Part shown: piece after piece, positions 38,501 to 52,354 of the stretch
Layout: each line of letters begins with the position of its first letter
How positions within the stretch are numbered: the first letter of the stretch is position 1
Source: Micromussa lordhowensis
Taxonomy: Eukaryota > Cnidaria > Anthozoa > Scleractinia > Lobophylliidae
Direction of reading: 5' to 3'
DNA: 64,000 nucleotides
Assembly: GCA_964020085.1 (NCBI GenBank)
Contig: OZ026595.1
Coordinates: forward strand, 14,021,414 to 14,085,413
Notes under the pieces: model-generated
The model's input: the letters and a program-made list of their open reading frames with translations, nothing else
Told to the model about the DNA's origin: nothing
Databases searched by the model: none
Position numbers and translations under genes: made by a program

Positions 38501-39268
38501 TTGTTGCCGAGAAATAAACAAAACAGCTGTAATTGTTGGCGAGAAATAAACAAAACAGCTGTCATTGTTGGCGCAAAATAAACAAAACAGCTGTCATTGT
38601 TGGCGCGAAATAAACAAAACAGCTGTCATTGTTGGCGCAAAATAAACAAAACAGCTGTAATTGTTGGCGTAAAATAAACAAAACAGCTGTAGTTGTTGGC
38701 GCAAAATAAACAAAACAGCTGTAATTGTTGGCGTAAAATAAACAAAACAGCTGTAATTGTTGGCGCGAAATAAACACAACAGCTGTAATTGTTGGCGAGA
38801 ACTAAACAAAACAGCTGTCATTGTTGGCGTAACATTGTTGGCGCAAAATAAACAAAACAGCTGTAATTCTTGGCGTAAAAGAAACAAAACAGCTGTAATT
38901 GTTGGCGTAAAATAAACAAAACAGCTGTAATTGTTGGCGTAAAATAAACAAAACAGCTGTAATTGTTGGCGCAAAATAAACAAAACAGCTGTAATTGTTG
39001 CCGTAAAATAAACAAAAGAGCTGTAATTGTTGGCGCGAAATAAACAAAACAGCTGTAATTGTTGGCGAGAAATAAACAAAACCGCTGTCACTGTTGGCGT
39101 AACATTGTTGGCGCAAAATAAACAAAACAGCTATAATTGTTGGCGCAAAATAAACAAAACAGCTGTAGTTGTTGGCGAGAAATAAACACAACGGCTGTAA
39201 TTGTTGGCGTAAAATAAACAAAACAGCTGTAATTGTTGGCGAGAAATAAACAAAAGAGCTGTAATTGT
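35075..39268 (+). repeat. Segment D, copy 1 (4.2 kb; recurs at 52,355-56,547)
   Basis: The order of variants is reproduced 17,280 bp downstream up to about 37,180 and 17,279 bp downstream beyond it, because copy 2 carries a 1-bp loss in an A-run. Markers are AAAGAAAC after GTTAAC here only, GTTGAAGC near 37,534 here only, AACACCTG (36,829 and 54,109), AAATGAACAC (37,351 and 54,631), GTTGGAG (38,266 and 55,545), GTTGGTGAG (38,234 and 55,513) and ACGGCTG (39,190 and 56,469). This is the longest colinear match I found. Confidence 0.87.
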
Positions 39269-39509
39269 TGGCGAGAAATAAACAAAACAGCTGTCATTGT
39301 TGGCGCAAAATAAACAAAACAGCTGTCATTGTTGGCGTGAAATAAACAAAACAGCTGTCATTGTTGGCGCAAAATAAACAAAACAGCTGTAATTGTTGGC
39401 GTAAAATAAACAAAACAGCTGTAATTGTTGGCGCAAAATAAACAAAACAGCTGTAATTGTTGGCGTAAAATAAACAAAACAGCTGTAATTGTTGGCGTGA
39501 AATAAACAC

Positions 39510-40359
39510 AACAGCTGTAATTGTTGGCGAGAACTAAACAAAACAGCTGTCATTGTTGGCGTAACATTGTTGGCGCAAAAAAAACAAAACAGCTGTAATT
39601 GTTGGCGTAAAATAAACAAAACAACTGTAATTGTTGGCGAGAAATAAACAAAACAGCTGTCACTGTTGGCGTAACATTGTTGGCGCAAAATAAAAAAACA
39701 GCTGTAATTGTTGGCGCAAAATAAACAAAACAGCTGTAATTGTTGGCGTAAAATAAACAAAACAGCTGTAATTGTTGGCGCGAAATAAACACAACAGCTG
39801 TAATTGTTGGCGAGAACTAAACAAAACAGCTGTCATTGTTGGCGTAACATTGTTGGCGCAAAATAAACAAAACAGCTGTAATTGTTGGCGTAAAATAAAC
39901 AAAACAACTGTAATTGTTGGCGAGAAATAAACACAACAGCTGTAATTGTTGGCGAGAACTAAACAAAACAGCTGTCATTGTTGGCGTAACATTGTTGGCG
40001 CAAAAAAAACAAAACAGCTGTAATTGTTGGCGTAAAATAAACAAAACAACTGTAATTGTTGGCGAGAAATAAACAAAACAGCTGTCACTGTTGGCGTAAC
40101 ATTGTTGGCGCAAAATAAAAAAACAGCTGTAATTGTTGGCGCAAAATAAACAAAACAGCTGTAATTGTTGGCGTAAAATAAACAAAACAGCTGTAATTGT
40201 TGGCGCGAAATAAACACAACAGCTGTAATTGTTGGCGAGAACTAAACAAAACAGCTGTCATTGTTGGCGTAACATTGTTGGCGCAAAATAAACAAAACAG
40301 CTGTAATTGTTGGCGTAAAATAAACAAAACAACTGTAATTGTTGGCGAGAAATAAACAA
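39510..40359 (+). repeat. 425-bp tandem duplication
   Basis: 39,510-39,934 and 39,935-40,359 repeat with period 425, equal to 12 full plus 3 short units less 1 bp. The missing base is in both copies at the AAAATAAAAAAAC variant (near 39,689 and 40,114), so the deletion preceded the duplication. An AAAAAAAACAAAACAG variant after the short unit is also shared. Confidence 0.86.
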
Positions 40360-43300
40360 AACAGCTGTAATTGTTGGCGAGAAATAAACAAAACAGCTGT
40401 CATTGTTGGCGCAAAATAAACAAAAGAGCTGTAATTGTTGGCGCGAAATAAACAAAACAGCTGTAATTGTTGGCGAGAAATAAACAAAACAGCTGTCACT
40501 GTTGGCGTAACATTGTTGGCGCAAAATAAACAAAACAGCTGTAATTGTTGGCGCAAAATAAACAAAACAGCTGTAATTGTTGGCGTAAAATAAACAAAAC
40601 AGCTGTCATTGTTGGCGCGAAATAAACACAACAGCTGTAATTGTTGGCGTAAAATAAACAAAACACCTGTAATTGTTGGCGTAAAATAAACAAAACAGCT
40701 GTAATTGTTGGCGCAAAATAAACAAAACAGCTGTAATTGTTGGCGCGAAATAAACACAACAGCTGTAATTGTTGGCGTAAAAAAAACAAAACAGCTGTAA
40801 TTGTTGCCGAGAAATAAACAAAACAGCTGTAATTGTTGGCGAGAAATAAACAAAACAGCTGTCATTGTTGGCGCAAAATAAACAAAACAGCTGTCATTGT
40901 TGGCGCGAAATAGACAAAACAGCTGTCATTGTTGGCGCAAAATAAACAAAACAGCTGTAATTGTTGGCGTAAAATAAACAAAACAGCTGTAATTGTTGGC
41001 GCGAAATAAACACAACAGCTGTAATTGTTGGCGAGAACTAAACAAAACAGCTGTCATTGTTGGCGTAACATTGTTGGCGCAAAATAAACAAAAGAGCTGT
41101 AATTGTTGGCGTAAAATAAACAAAACAACTGTAATTGTTGGCGAGAAATAAACAAAACAGCTGTAATTGTTGGCGAGAAATAAACAAAACAGCTGTCATT
41201 GTTGGCGCAAAATAAACAAAACAGCTGTCATTGTTGGCGCGAAATAAACAAAACAGCTGTCATTCTTGGCGCAAAATAAACAAAACAGCTGTAATTGTTG
41301 GCGTAAAATAAACAAAACAGCTGTAATTGTTAACGCAAAATAAACAAAACAGCTGTAATTGTTGGCGTAAAATAAACAAAACAGCTGTAATTGTTGGCGC
41401 GAAATAAACACAACAGCTGTAATTGTTGGCGAGAACTAAACAAAACAGCTGTCATTGTTGGCGTAACATTGTTGGCGCAAAATAAACAAAACAGCTATCA
41501 TTGTCGGCGCGAAATAAACAAAACAGCTGTAATTGTTGGCGTAAAATAAACAAAACAGCTGTAATTGTTGGCGTAAAATAAACAAAACAGCTGTAATTGT
41601 TGGCGCAAAATAAACAAAACAGCTGTAATTGTTGGCGTAAAATAAACAAAAGAGCTGTAATTGTTGGCGCGAAATAAACAAAACAGCTGTAATTGTTGGC
41701 GAGAAATAAACAAAACAGCTGTCATTGTTGGCGTAACATTGTTGGCGCAAAATGAAGAAAACAGCTGTAATTGTTGGCGCAAAATAAACAAAACAGCTGT
41801 CATTGTTGGCGCGAAATAAACACAACAGCTGTAATTGTTGGCGTAAAAAAAACAAAACAGCTGTAATTGTTGCCGAGAAATAAACAAAACAGCTGTAATT
41901 GTTGGCGAGAAATAAACAAAACAGCTGTCATTGTTGGCGCAAAATAAACAAAACAGCTGTCATTGTTGGCGCGAAATAGACAAAACAGCTGTCATTGTTG
42001 GCGCAAAATAAACAAAACAGCTGTAATTGTTGGCGTAAAATAAACAAAACAGCTGTAATTGTTGGCGCGAAATAAACACAACAGCTGTAATTGTTGGCGA
42101 GAACTAAACAAAACAGCTGTCATTGTTGGCGTAACATTGTTGGCGCAAAATAAACAAAAGAGCTGTAATTCTTGGCGTAAAAGAAATAAAACAGCTGTAA
42201 TTGTTGGCGTAAAATAAACAAAACAGCTGTAATTGTTGGCGTAAAATAAACAAAACAGCTGTAATTGTTGGCGCAAAATAAACAAAACAGCTGTAATTGT
42301 TGCCGTAAAATAAACAAAAGAGCTGTAATTGTTGGCGCGAAATAAACAAAACAGCTGTAATTGTTGGCGAGAAATAAACAAAACAGCTGTCACTGTTGGC
42401 GTAACATTGTTGGCCCAAAATAAACAAAACAGCTGTAATTGTTGGCGCAAAATAAACAAAACAGCTGTAATTGTTGGCGCGAAATAAACACAACAGCTGT
42501 AATTGTTGGCGTAAAATAAACAAAACAGCTGTCATTGTTGCCGAGAAATAAACAAAACAGCTGTAATTGTTGGCGAGAAATAAACAAAACAGCTGTCATT
42601 GTTGGCGCAAAATAAACAAAACAGCTGTCATTGTTGGCGCGAAATAAACAAAACAGCTGTCATTGTTGGCGCAAAATAAACAAAACAGCTGTAATTGTTG
42701 GCGTAAAATAAACAAAACAGCTGTAATTGTTGGCGCAAAATAAACAAAACAGCTGTAATTGTTGGCGTAAAATAAACAAAACAGCTGTAATTGTTGGCGC
42801 GAAATAAACAAAACAGCTGTAATTGTTGGCGAGAACTAAACAAAACAGCTGTCATTGTTGGCGTAACATTGTTGGCGCAAAATAAACAAAAGAGCTGTAA
42901 TTCTTGGCGTAAAAGAAAGAAAACAGCTGTAATTGTTGGCGTAAAATAAACAAAACAGCTGTAGTTGTTGGCGTAAAATAAACAAAACAGCTGTAATTGT
43001 TGGCGCAAAATAAACAAAACAGCTGTAATTGTTGCCGTAAAATAAACAAAAGAGCTGTAATTGTTGGCGCGAAATAAACAAAACAGCTGTAATTGTTGGC
43101 GAGAAATAGACAAAACAGCTGTCACTGTTGGCGTAACATTGTTGGCGCAAAATAAACAAAACAGCTGTAATTGTTGGCGCAAAATAAACAAAACAGCTTT
43201 AATTGTTGGCGCGAAATAAACACAACAGCTGTAATTGTTGGCGTAAAATAAACATAACAGCTGTAATTTTTGGCGTAAAATAAACAAAACAGCTGTAATT

Positions 43301-44084
43301 GTTGGCGCAAAATAAACAAAACAGCTGTAATTGTTGGCGCAAAATAAACAAAACAGCTGTAATTGTTGGCGCGAAATAAACACAACAGCTGTAATTGTTG
43401 GCGTAAAATAAACAAAACAGCTGTAATTGTTGGCGTAAAATAAACAAAACAGCTGTAATTGTGGGCGAGAAATAAACAAAACAGCTGTCATTGTTGGCGT
43501 AACATTGTTGGCGCAAAATAAACAAAACAGCTGTAATTGTTGGCGAGAAATAAACAAAAGAGCTGTAATTGTTGGCGAGAAATAAACAAAACAGCTGTCA
43601 TTGTTGGCGCAAAATAAACAAAACAGCTGTCATTGTTGGCGTGAAATAAACAAAACAGCTGTCATTGTTGGCGCAAAATAAACAAAACAGCTGTAATTGT
43701 TGGCGTAAAATAAACAAAACAGCTGTAATTGTTGGCGCAAAATAAACAAAACAGCTGTAATTGTTGGCGTAAAATAAACAAAACAGCTGTAATTGTTGGC
43801 GCGAAATAAACACAACAGCTGTAATTGTTGGCGAGAACTAAACAAAACAGCTGTCATTGTTGGCGTAACATTGTTGGCGCAAAATAAACAAAACAGCTGT
43901 AATTGTTGGCGTAAAATAAACAAAACAACTGTAATTGTTGGCGAGAAATAAACAAAACAGCTGTAATTGTTGGCGAGAAATAAACAAAACAGCTGTCATT
44001 GTTGGCGCAAAATAAACAAAACAGCTGTCATTGTTGGCGCGAAATAAACAAAACAGCTGTCATTCTTGGCGCAAAATAAACAAA
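40360..44084 (+). repeat. Higher-order array, source of later copies
   Basis: 41,395-42,792 recurs at 44,607-46,004 (offset 3212). 42,565 onward recurs 6200 bp downstream. Contents are C26 triplets, GAGAACTAAAC with short-unit blocks, AAAATGAAGAAAAC, GTTGGCCC, a GTGGGCGAG unit near 43,463 and one GTTAAC module (41,329). I see only monomers and short units. Confidence 0.78.
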
Positions 44085-46005
44085 ACAGCTGTAATTGTTG
44101 GCGTAAAATAAACAAAACAGCTGTAATTGTTAACGCAAAATAAACAAAACAGCTGTAATTGTTGGCGTAAAATAAACAAAACAGCTGTAATTGTTGGCGC
44201 GAAATAAACACAACAGCTGTAATTGTTGGCGAGAACTAAACAAAACAGCTGTCATTGTTGGCGTAACATTGTTGGCGCAAAATAAACAAAACAGCTATCA
44301 TTGTCGGCGCGAAATAAACAAAACAGCTGTAATTGTTGGCGTAAAATAAACAAAACAGCTGTAATTGTTGGCGTAAAATAAATAAAACAGCTGTAATTGT
44401 TGGCGCAAAATAAACAAAACAGCTGTAATTGTTTCCGTAAAATAAACAAAAGAGCTGTAATTGTTGGCGCGAAATAAACAAAACAGCTGTAATTGTTGGC
44501 GCGAAATAAACACAACAGCTGTAATTGTTGGCGAGAACTAAACAAAACAGCTGTCATTGTTGGCGTAACATTGTTGGCGCAAAATAAACAAAACAGCTGT
44601 AATTGTTGGCGCGAAATAAACACAACAGCTGTAATTGTTGGCGAGAACTAAACAAAACAGCTGTCATTGTTGGCGTAACATTGTTGGCGCAAAATAAACA
44701 AAACAGCTATCATTGTCGGCGCGAAATAAACAAAACAGCTGTAATTGTTGGCGTAAAATAAACAAAACAGCTGTAATTGTTGGCGTAAAATAAACAAAAC
44801 AGCTGTAATTGTTGGCGCAAAATAAACAAAACAGCTGTAATTGTTGGCGTAAAATAAACAAAAGAGCTGTAATTGTTGGCGCGAAATAAACAAAACAGCT
44901 GTAATTGTTGGCGAGAAATAAACAAAACAGCTGTCATTGTTGGCGTAACATTGTTGGCGCAAAATGAAGAAAACAGCTGTAATTGTTGGCGCAAAATAAA
45001 CAAAACAGCTGTAATTGTTGGCGCGAAATAAACACAACAGCTGTAATTGTTGGCGTAAAAAAAACAAAACAGCTGTAATTGTTGCCGAGAAATAAACAAA
45101 ACAGCTGTAATTGTTGGCGAGAAATAAACAAAACAGCTGTCATTGTTGGCGCAAAATAAACAAAACAGCTGTCATTGTTGGCGCGAAATAGACAAAACAG
45201 CTGTCATTGTTGGCGCAAAATAAACAAAACAGCTGTAATTGTTGGCGTAAAATAAACAAAACAGCTGTAATTGTTGGCGCGAAATAAACACAACAGCTGT
45301 AATTGTTGGCGAGAACTAAACAAAACAGCTGTCATTGTTGGCGTAACATTGTTGGCGCAAAATAAACAAAAGAGCTGTAATTCTTGGCGTAAAAGAAATA
45401 AAACAGCTGTAATTGTTGGCGTAAAATAAACAAAACAGCTGTAATTGTTGGCGTAAAATAAACAAAACAGCTGTAATTGTTGGCGCAAAATAAACAAAAC
45501 AGCTGTAATTGTTGCCGTAAAATAAACAAAAGAGCTGTAATTGTTGGCGCGAAATAAACAAAACAGCTGTAATTGTTGGCGAGAAATAAACAAAACAGCT
45601 GTCACTGTTGGCGTAACATTGTTGGCCCAAAATAAACAAAACAGCTGTAATTGTTGGCGCAAAATAAACAAAACAGCTGTAATTGTTGGCGCGAAATAAA
45701 CACAACAGCTGTAATTGTTGGCGTAAAATAAACAAAACAGCTGTCATTGTTGCCGAGAAATAAACAAAACAGCTGTAATTGTTGGCGAGAAATAAACAAA
45801 ACAGCTGTCATTGTTGGCGCAAAATAAACAAAACAGCTGTCATTGTTGGCGCGAAATAAACAAAACAGCTGTCATTGTTGGCGCAAAATAAACAAAACAG
45901 CTGTAATTGTTGGCGTAAAATAAACAAAACAGCTGTAATTGTTGGCGCAAAATAAACAAAACAGCTGTAATTGTTGGCGTAAAATAAACAAAACAGCTGT
46001 AATTG
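42565..46005 (+). repeat. Segment E, copy 1 (3.4 kb; recurs at 48,765-52,205)
   Basis: The variant order matches 6200 bp downstream throughout (GTTAAC at 44,129 and 50,329; GTGGGCGAG near 43,463 and 49,663; GTTTCCG near 44,432 and 50,632). Private differences include AAAAGAAAGAAAAC near 42,913 here against AAAAGAAACAAAAC, and CAGCGGTC near 48,856 in copy 2. The 6200-bp offset splits into 2384 + 3816, because a further partial copy lies between. Confidence 0.86.
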
Positions 46006-48391
46006 TTGGCGAGAACTAAACAAAACAGCTGTCATTGTTGGCGTAACATTGTTGGCGCAAAATAAACAAAAGAGCTGTAATTCTTGGCGTAAAAGAAACA
46101 AAACAGCTGTAATTGTTGGCGTAAAATAAACAAAACAGCTGTAATTGTTGGCGTAAAATAAACAAAACAGCTGTAATTGTTGGCGCGAAATAAACACAAC
46201 AGCTGTAATTGTTGGCGAGAACTAAACAAAACAGCTGTCATTGTTGGCGTAACATTGTTGGCGCAAAATAAACAAAAGAGCTGTAATTCTTGGCGTAAAA
46301 GAAATAAAACAGCTGTAATTGTTGGCGTAAAATAAACAAAACAGCTGTAATTGTTGGCGTAAAATAAACAAAACAGCTGTAATTGTTGGCGCAAAATAAA
46401 CAAAACAGCTGTAATTGTTGCCGTAAAATAAACAAAAGAGCTGTAATTGTTGGCGCGAAATAAACAAAACAGCTGTAATTGTTGGCGTAAAATAAACAAA
46501 ACAGCTGTAATTGTTAACGCAAAATAAACAAAACAGCTGTAATTGTTGGCGTAAAATAAACAAAACAGCTGTAATTGTTGGCGCGAAATAAACACAACAG
46601 CTGTAATTGTTGGCGAGAACTAAACAAAACAGCTGTCATTGTTGGCGTAACATTGTTGGCGCAAAATAAACAAAACAGCTATCATTGTCGGCGCGAAATA
46701 AACAAAACAGCTGTAATTGTTGGCGTAAAATAAACAAAACAGCTGTAATTGTTGGCGTAAAATAAATAAAACAGCTGTAATTGTTGGCGCAAAATAAACA
46801 AAACAGCTGTAATTGTTTCCGTAAAATAAACAAAAGAGCTGTAATTGTTGGCGCGAAATAAACAAAACAGCTGTAATTGTTGGCGCGAAATAAACACAAC
46901 AGCTGTAATTGTTGGCGAGAACTAAACAAAACAGCTGTCATTGTTGGCGTAACATTGTTGGCGCAAAATAAACAAAACAGCTGTAATTGTTGGCGCGAAA
47001 TAAACACAACAGCTGTAATTGTTGGCGAGAACTAAACAAAACAGCTGTCATTGTTGGCGTAACATTGTTGGCGCAAAATAAACAAAACAGCTATCATTGT
47101 CGGCGCGAAATAAACAAAACAGCTGTAATTGTTGGCGTAAAATAAACAAAACAGCTGTAATTGTTGGCGTAAAATAAACAAAACAGCTGTAATTGTTGGC
47201 GCAAAATAAACAAAACAGCTGTAATTGTTGGCGTAAAATAAACAAAAGAGCTGTAATTGTTGGCGCGAAATAAACAAAACAGCTGTAATTGTTGGCGAGA
47301 AATAAACAAAACAGCTGTCATTGTTGGCGTAACATTGTTGGCGCAAAATGAAGAAAACAGCTGTAATTGTTGGCGCAAAATAAACAAAACAGCTGTAATT
47401 GTTGGCGCGAAATAAACACAACAGCTGTAATTGTTGGCGTAAAAAAAACAAAACAGCTGTAATTGTTGCCGAGAAATAAACAAAACAGCTGTAATTGTTG
47501 GCGAGAAATAAACAAAACAGCTGTCATTGTTGGCGCAAAATAAACAAAACAGCTGTCATTGTTGGCGCGAAATAGACAAAACAGCTGTCATTGTTGGCGC
47601 AAAATAAACAAAACAGCTGTAATTGTTGGCGTAAAATAAACAAAACAGCTGTAATTGTTGGCGCGAAATAAACACAACAGCTGTAATTGTTGGCGAGAAC
47701 TAAACAAAACAGCTGTCATTGTTGGCGTAACATTGTTGGCGCAAAATAAACAAAAGAGCTGTAATTCTTGGCGTAAAAGAAATAAAACAGCTGTAATTGT
47801 TGGCGTAAAATAAACAAAACAGCTGTAATTGTTGGCGTAAAATAAACAAAACAGCTGTAATTGTTGGCGCAAAATAAACAAAACAGCTGTAATTGTTGCC
47901 GTAAAATAAACAAAAGAGCTGTAATTGTTGGCGCGAAATAAACAAAACAGCTGTAATTGTTGGCGAGAAATAAACAAAACAGCTGTCACTGTTGGCGTAA
48001 CATTGTTGGCCCAAAATAAACAAAACAGCTGTAATTGTTGGCGCAAAATAAACAAAACAGCTGTAATTGTTGGCGCGAAATAAACACAACAGCTGTAATT
48101 GTTGGCGTAAAATAAACAAAACAGCTGTCATTGTTGCCGAGAAATAAACAAAACAGCTGTAATTGTTGGCGAGAAATAAACAAAACAGCTGTCATTGTTG
48201 GCGCAAAATAAACAAAACAGCTGTCATTGTTGGCGCGAAATAAACAAAACAGCTGTCATTGTTGGCGCAAAATAAACAAAACAGCTGTAATTGTTGGCGT
48301 AAAATAAACAAAACAGCTGTAATTGTTGGCGCAAAATAAACAAAACAGCTGTAATTGTTGGCGTAAAATAAACAAAACAGCTGTAATTGTT
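44085..48391 (+). repeat. 2384-bp tandem duplication
   Basis: 44,085-46,007 recurs at 46,469-48,391 (period 2384, or 71 full plus 8 short units). GTTAAC occurs at 44,129 and 46,513, GTTTCCG near 44,432 and 46,816, and both carry the 110-bp mini-duplication. The second copy starts inside a CG-class unit, so its GTTAAC lacks the usual CATTCTTGG upstream context. That marks an exchange junction close to 46,469-46,490. Confidence 0.86.
44500..44719 (+). repeat. 110-bp mini higher-order repeat, tandem pair
   Basis: Three full monomers (CG class with A16C, AG class with A9C and C26, and CA class) plus one short unit are repeated immediately: GCGAGAACTA occurs at 44,531 and 44,641. The same tandem pair is carried in the larger duplications at 46,884-47,103 and 50,700-50,919. 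The related block near 59,450 has a single copy. This is the shortest higher-order unit I could define. Confidence 0.88.
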
Positions 48392-48764
48392 GGCGCGAAA
48401 TAAACAAAACAGCTGTAATTGTTGGCGAGAACTAAACAAAACAGCTGTCATTGTTGGCGTAACATTGTTGGCGCAAAATAAACAAAAGAGCTGTAATTCT
48501 TGGCGTAAAAGAAACAAAACAGCTGTAATTGTTGGCGTAAAATAAACAAAACAGCTGTAATTGTTGGCGTAAAATAAACAAAACAGCTGTAATTGTTGGC
48601 GCGAAATAAACACAACAGCTGTAATTGTTGGCGAGAACTAAACAAAACAGCTGTCACTGTTGGCGTAACATTGTTGGCCCAAAATAAACAAAACAGCTGT
48701 AATTGTTGGCGCAAAATAAACAAAACAGCTGTAATTGTTGGCGCGAAATAAACACAACAGCTGT

Positions 48765-51700
48765 AATTGTTGGCGAGAAATAAACAAAACAGCTGTCATT
48801 GTTGGCGCAAAATAAACAAAACAGCTGTCATTGTTGGCGCGAAATAAACAAAACAGCGGTCATTGTTGGCGCAAAATAAACAAAACAGCTGTAATTGTTG
48901 GCGTAAAATAAACAAAACAGCTGTAATTGTTGGCGCAAAATAAACAAAACAGCTGTAATTGTTGGCGTAAAATAAACAAAACAGCTGTAATTGTTGGCGC
49001 GAAATAAACAAAACAGCTGTAATTGTTGGCGAGAACTAAACAAAACAGCTGTCATTGTTGGCGTAACATTGTTGGCGCAAAATAAACAAAAGAGCTGTAA
49101 TTCTTGGCGTAAAAGAAACAAAACAGCTGTAATTGTTGGCGTAAAATAAACAAAACAGCTGTAGTTGTTGGCGTAAAATAAACAAAACAGCTGTAATTGT
49201 TGGCGCAAAATAAACAAAACAGCTGTAATTGTTGCCGTAAAATAAACAAAAGAGCTGTAATTGTTGGCGCGAAATAAACAAAACAGCTGTAATTGTTGGC
49301 GAGAAATAGACAAAACAGCTGTCACTGTTGGCGTAACATTGTTGGCGCAAAATAAACAAAACAGCTGTAATTGTTGGCGCAAAATAAACAAAACAGCTTT
49401 AATTGTTGGCGCGAAATAAACACAACAGCTGTAATTGTTGGCGTAAAATAAACATAACAGCTGTAATTTTTGGCGTAAAATAAACAAAACAGCTGTAATT
49501 GTTGGCGCAAAATAAACAAAACAGCTGTAATTGTTGGCGCAAAATAAACAAAACAGCTGTAATTGTTGGCGCGAAATAAACACAACAGCTGTAATTGTTG
49601 GCGTAAAATAAACAAAACAGCTGTAATTGTTGGCGTAAAATAAACAAAACAGCTGTAATTGTGGGCGAGAAATAAACAAAACAGCTGTCATTGTTGGCGT
49701 AACATTGTTGGCGCAAAATAAACAAAACAGCTGTAATTGTTGGCGAGAAATAAACAAAAGAGCTGTAATTGTTGGCGAGAAATAAACAAAACAGCTGTCA
49801 TTGTTGGCGCAAAATAAACAAAACAGCTGTCATTGTTGGCGTGAAATAAACAAAACAGCTGTCATTGTTGGCGCAAAATAAACAAAACAGCTGTAATTGT
49901 TGGCGTAAAATAAACAAAACAGCTGTAATTGTTGGCGCAAAATAAACAAAACAGCTGTAATTGTTGGCGTAAAATAAACAAAACAGCTGTAATTGTTGGC
50001 GCGAAATAAACACAACAGCTGTAATTGTTGGCGAGAACTAAACAAAACAGCTGTCATTGTTGGCGTAACATTGTTGGCGCAAAATAAACAAAACAGCTGT
50101 AATTGTTGGCGTAAAATAAACAAAACAACTGTAATTGTTGGCGAGAAATAAACAAAACAGCTGTAATTGTTGGCGAGAAATAAACAAAACAGCTGTCATT
50201 GTTGGCGCAAAATAAACAAAACAGCTGTCATTGTTGGCGCGAAATAAACAAAACAGCTGTCATTCTTGGCGCAAAATAAACAAAACAGCTGTAATTGTTG
50301 GCGTAAAATAAACAAAACAGCTGTAATTGTTAACGCAAAATAAACAAAACAGCTGTAATTGTTGGCGTAAAATAAACAAAACAGCTGTAATTGTTGGCGC
50401 GAAATAAACACAACAGCTGTAATTGTTGGCGAGAACTAAACAAAACAGCTGTCATTGTTGGCGTAACATTGTTGGCGCAAAATAAACAAAACAGCTATCA
50501 TTGTCGGCGCGAAATAAACAAAACAGCTGTAATTGTTGGCGTAAAATAAACAAAACAGCTGTAATTGTTGGCGTAAAATAAATAAAACAGCTGTAATTGT
50601 TGGCGCAAAATAAACAAAACAGCTGTAATTGTTTCCGTAAAATAAACAAAAGAGCTGTAATTGTTGGCGCGAAATAAACAAAACAGCTGTAATTGTTGGC
50701 GCGAAATAAACACAACAGCTGTAATTGTTGGCGAGAACTAAACAAAACAGCTGTCATTGTTGGCGTAACATTGTTGGCGCAAAATAAACAAAACAGCTGT
50801 AATTGTTGGCGCGAAATAAACACAACAGCTGTAATTGTTGGCGAGAACTAAACAAAACAGCTGTCATTGTTGGCGTAACATTGTTGGCGCAAAATAAACA
50901 AAACAGCTATCATTGTCGGCGCGAAATAAACAAAACAGCTGTAATTGTTGGCGTAAAATAAACAAAACAGCTGTAATTGTTGGCGTAAAATAAACAAAAC
51001 AGCTGTAATTGTTGGCGCAAAATAAACAAAACAGCTGTAATTGTTGGCGTAAAATAAACAAAAGAGCTGTAATTGTTGGCGTGAAATAAACAAAACAGCT
51101 GTAATTGTTGGCGAGAAATAAACAAAACAGCTGTCATTGTTGGCGTAACATTGTTGGCGCAAAATGAAGAAAACAGCTGTAATTGTTGGCGCAAAATAAA
51201 CAAAACAGCTGTAATTGTTGGCGCGAAATAAACACAACAGCTGTAATTGTTGGCGTAAAAAAAACAAAACAGCTGTAATTGTTGCCGAGAAATAAACAAA
51301 ACAGCTGTAATTGTTGGCGAGAAATAAACAAAACAGCTGTCATTGTTGGCGCAAAATAAACAAAACAGCTGTCATTGTTGGCGCGAAATAGACAAAACAG
51401 CTGTCATTGTTGGCGCAAAATAAACAAAACAGCTGTAATTGTTGGCGTAAAATAAACAAAACAGCTGTAATTGTTGGCGCGAAATAAACACAACAGCTGT
51501 AATTGTTGGCGAGAACTAAACAAAACAGCTGTCATTGTTGGCGTAACATTGTTGGCGCAAAATAAACAAAAGAGCTGTAATTCTTGGCGTAAAAGAAATA
51601 AAACAGCTGTAATTGTTGGCGTAAAATAAACAAAACAGCTGTAATTGTTGGCGTAAAATAAACAAAACAGCTGTAATTGTTGGCGCAAAATAAACAAAAC

Positions 51701-52205
51701 AGCTGTAATTGTTGCCGTAAAATAAACAAAAGAGCTGTAATTGTTGGCGCGAAATAAACAAAACAGCTGTAATTGTTGGCGAGAAATAAACAAAACAGCT
51801 GTCACTGTTGGCGTAACATTGTTGGCCCAAAATAAACAAAACAGCTGTAATTGTTGGCGCAAAATAAACAAAACAGCTGTAATTGTTGGCGCGAAATAAA
51901 CACAACAGCTGTAATTGTTGGCGTAAAATAAACAAAACAGCTGTCATTGTTGCCGAGAAATAAACAAAACAGCTGTAATTGTTGGCGAGAAATAAACAAA
52001 ACAGCTGTCATTGTTGGCGCAAAATAAACAAAACAGCTGTCATTGTTGGCGCGAAATAAACAAAACAGCTGTCATTGTTGGCGCAAAATAAACAAAACAG
52101 CTGTAATTGTTGGCGTAAAATAAACAAAACAGCTGTAATTGTTGGCGCAAAATAAACAAAACAGCTGTAATTGTTGGCGTAAAATAAACAAAACAGCTGT
52201 AATTG
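48765..52205 (+). repeat. Segment E, copy 2
   Basis: This is the copy of 42,565-46,005 at offset 6200. Its left part, up to 50,699, recurs again 3212 bp downstream, ending near 53,911, so this sequence order is present at three places. One unit near 48,856 has CAGCGGTC, losing the CAGCTG core, and one near 51,080 has GGCGTGAAAT where copy 1 has GGCGCGAAAT. Confidence 0.85.
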
Positions 52206-52354
52206 TTGGCGCGAAATAAACAAAACAGCTGTAATTGTTGGCGAGAACTAAACAAAACAGCTGTCATTGTTGGCGTAACATTGTTGGCGCAAAATAAACA
52301 AAAGAGCTGTAATTCTTGGCGTAAAAGAAACAAAACAGCTGTAATTGTTGGCGT

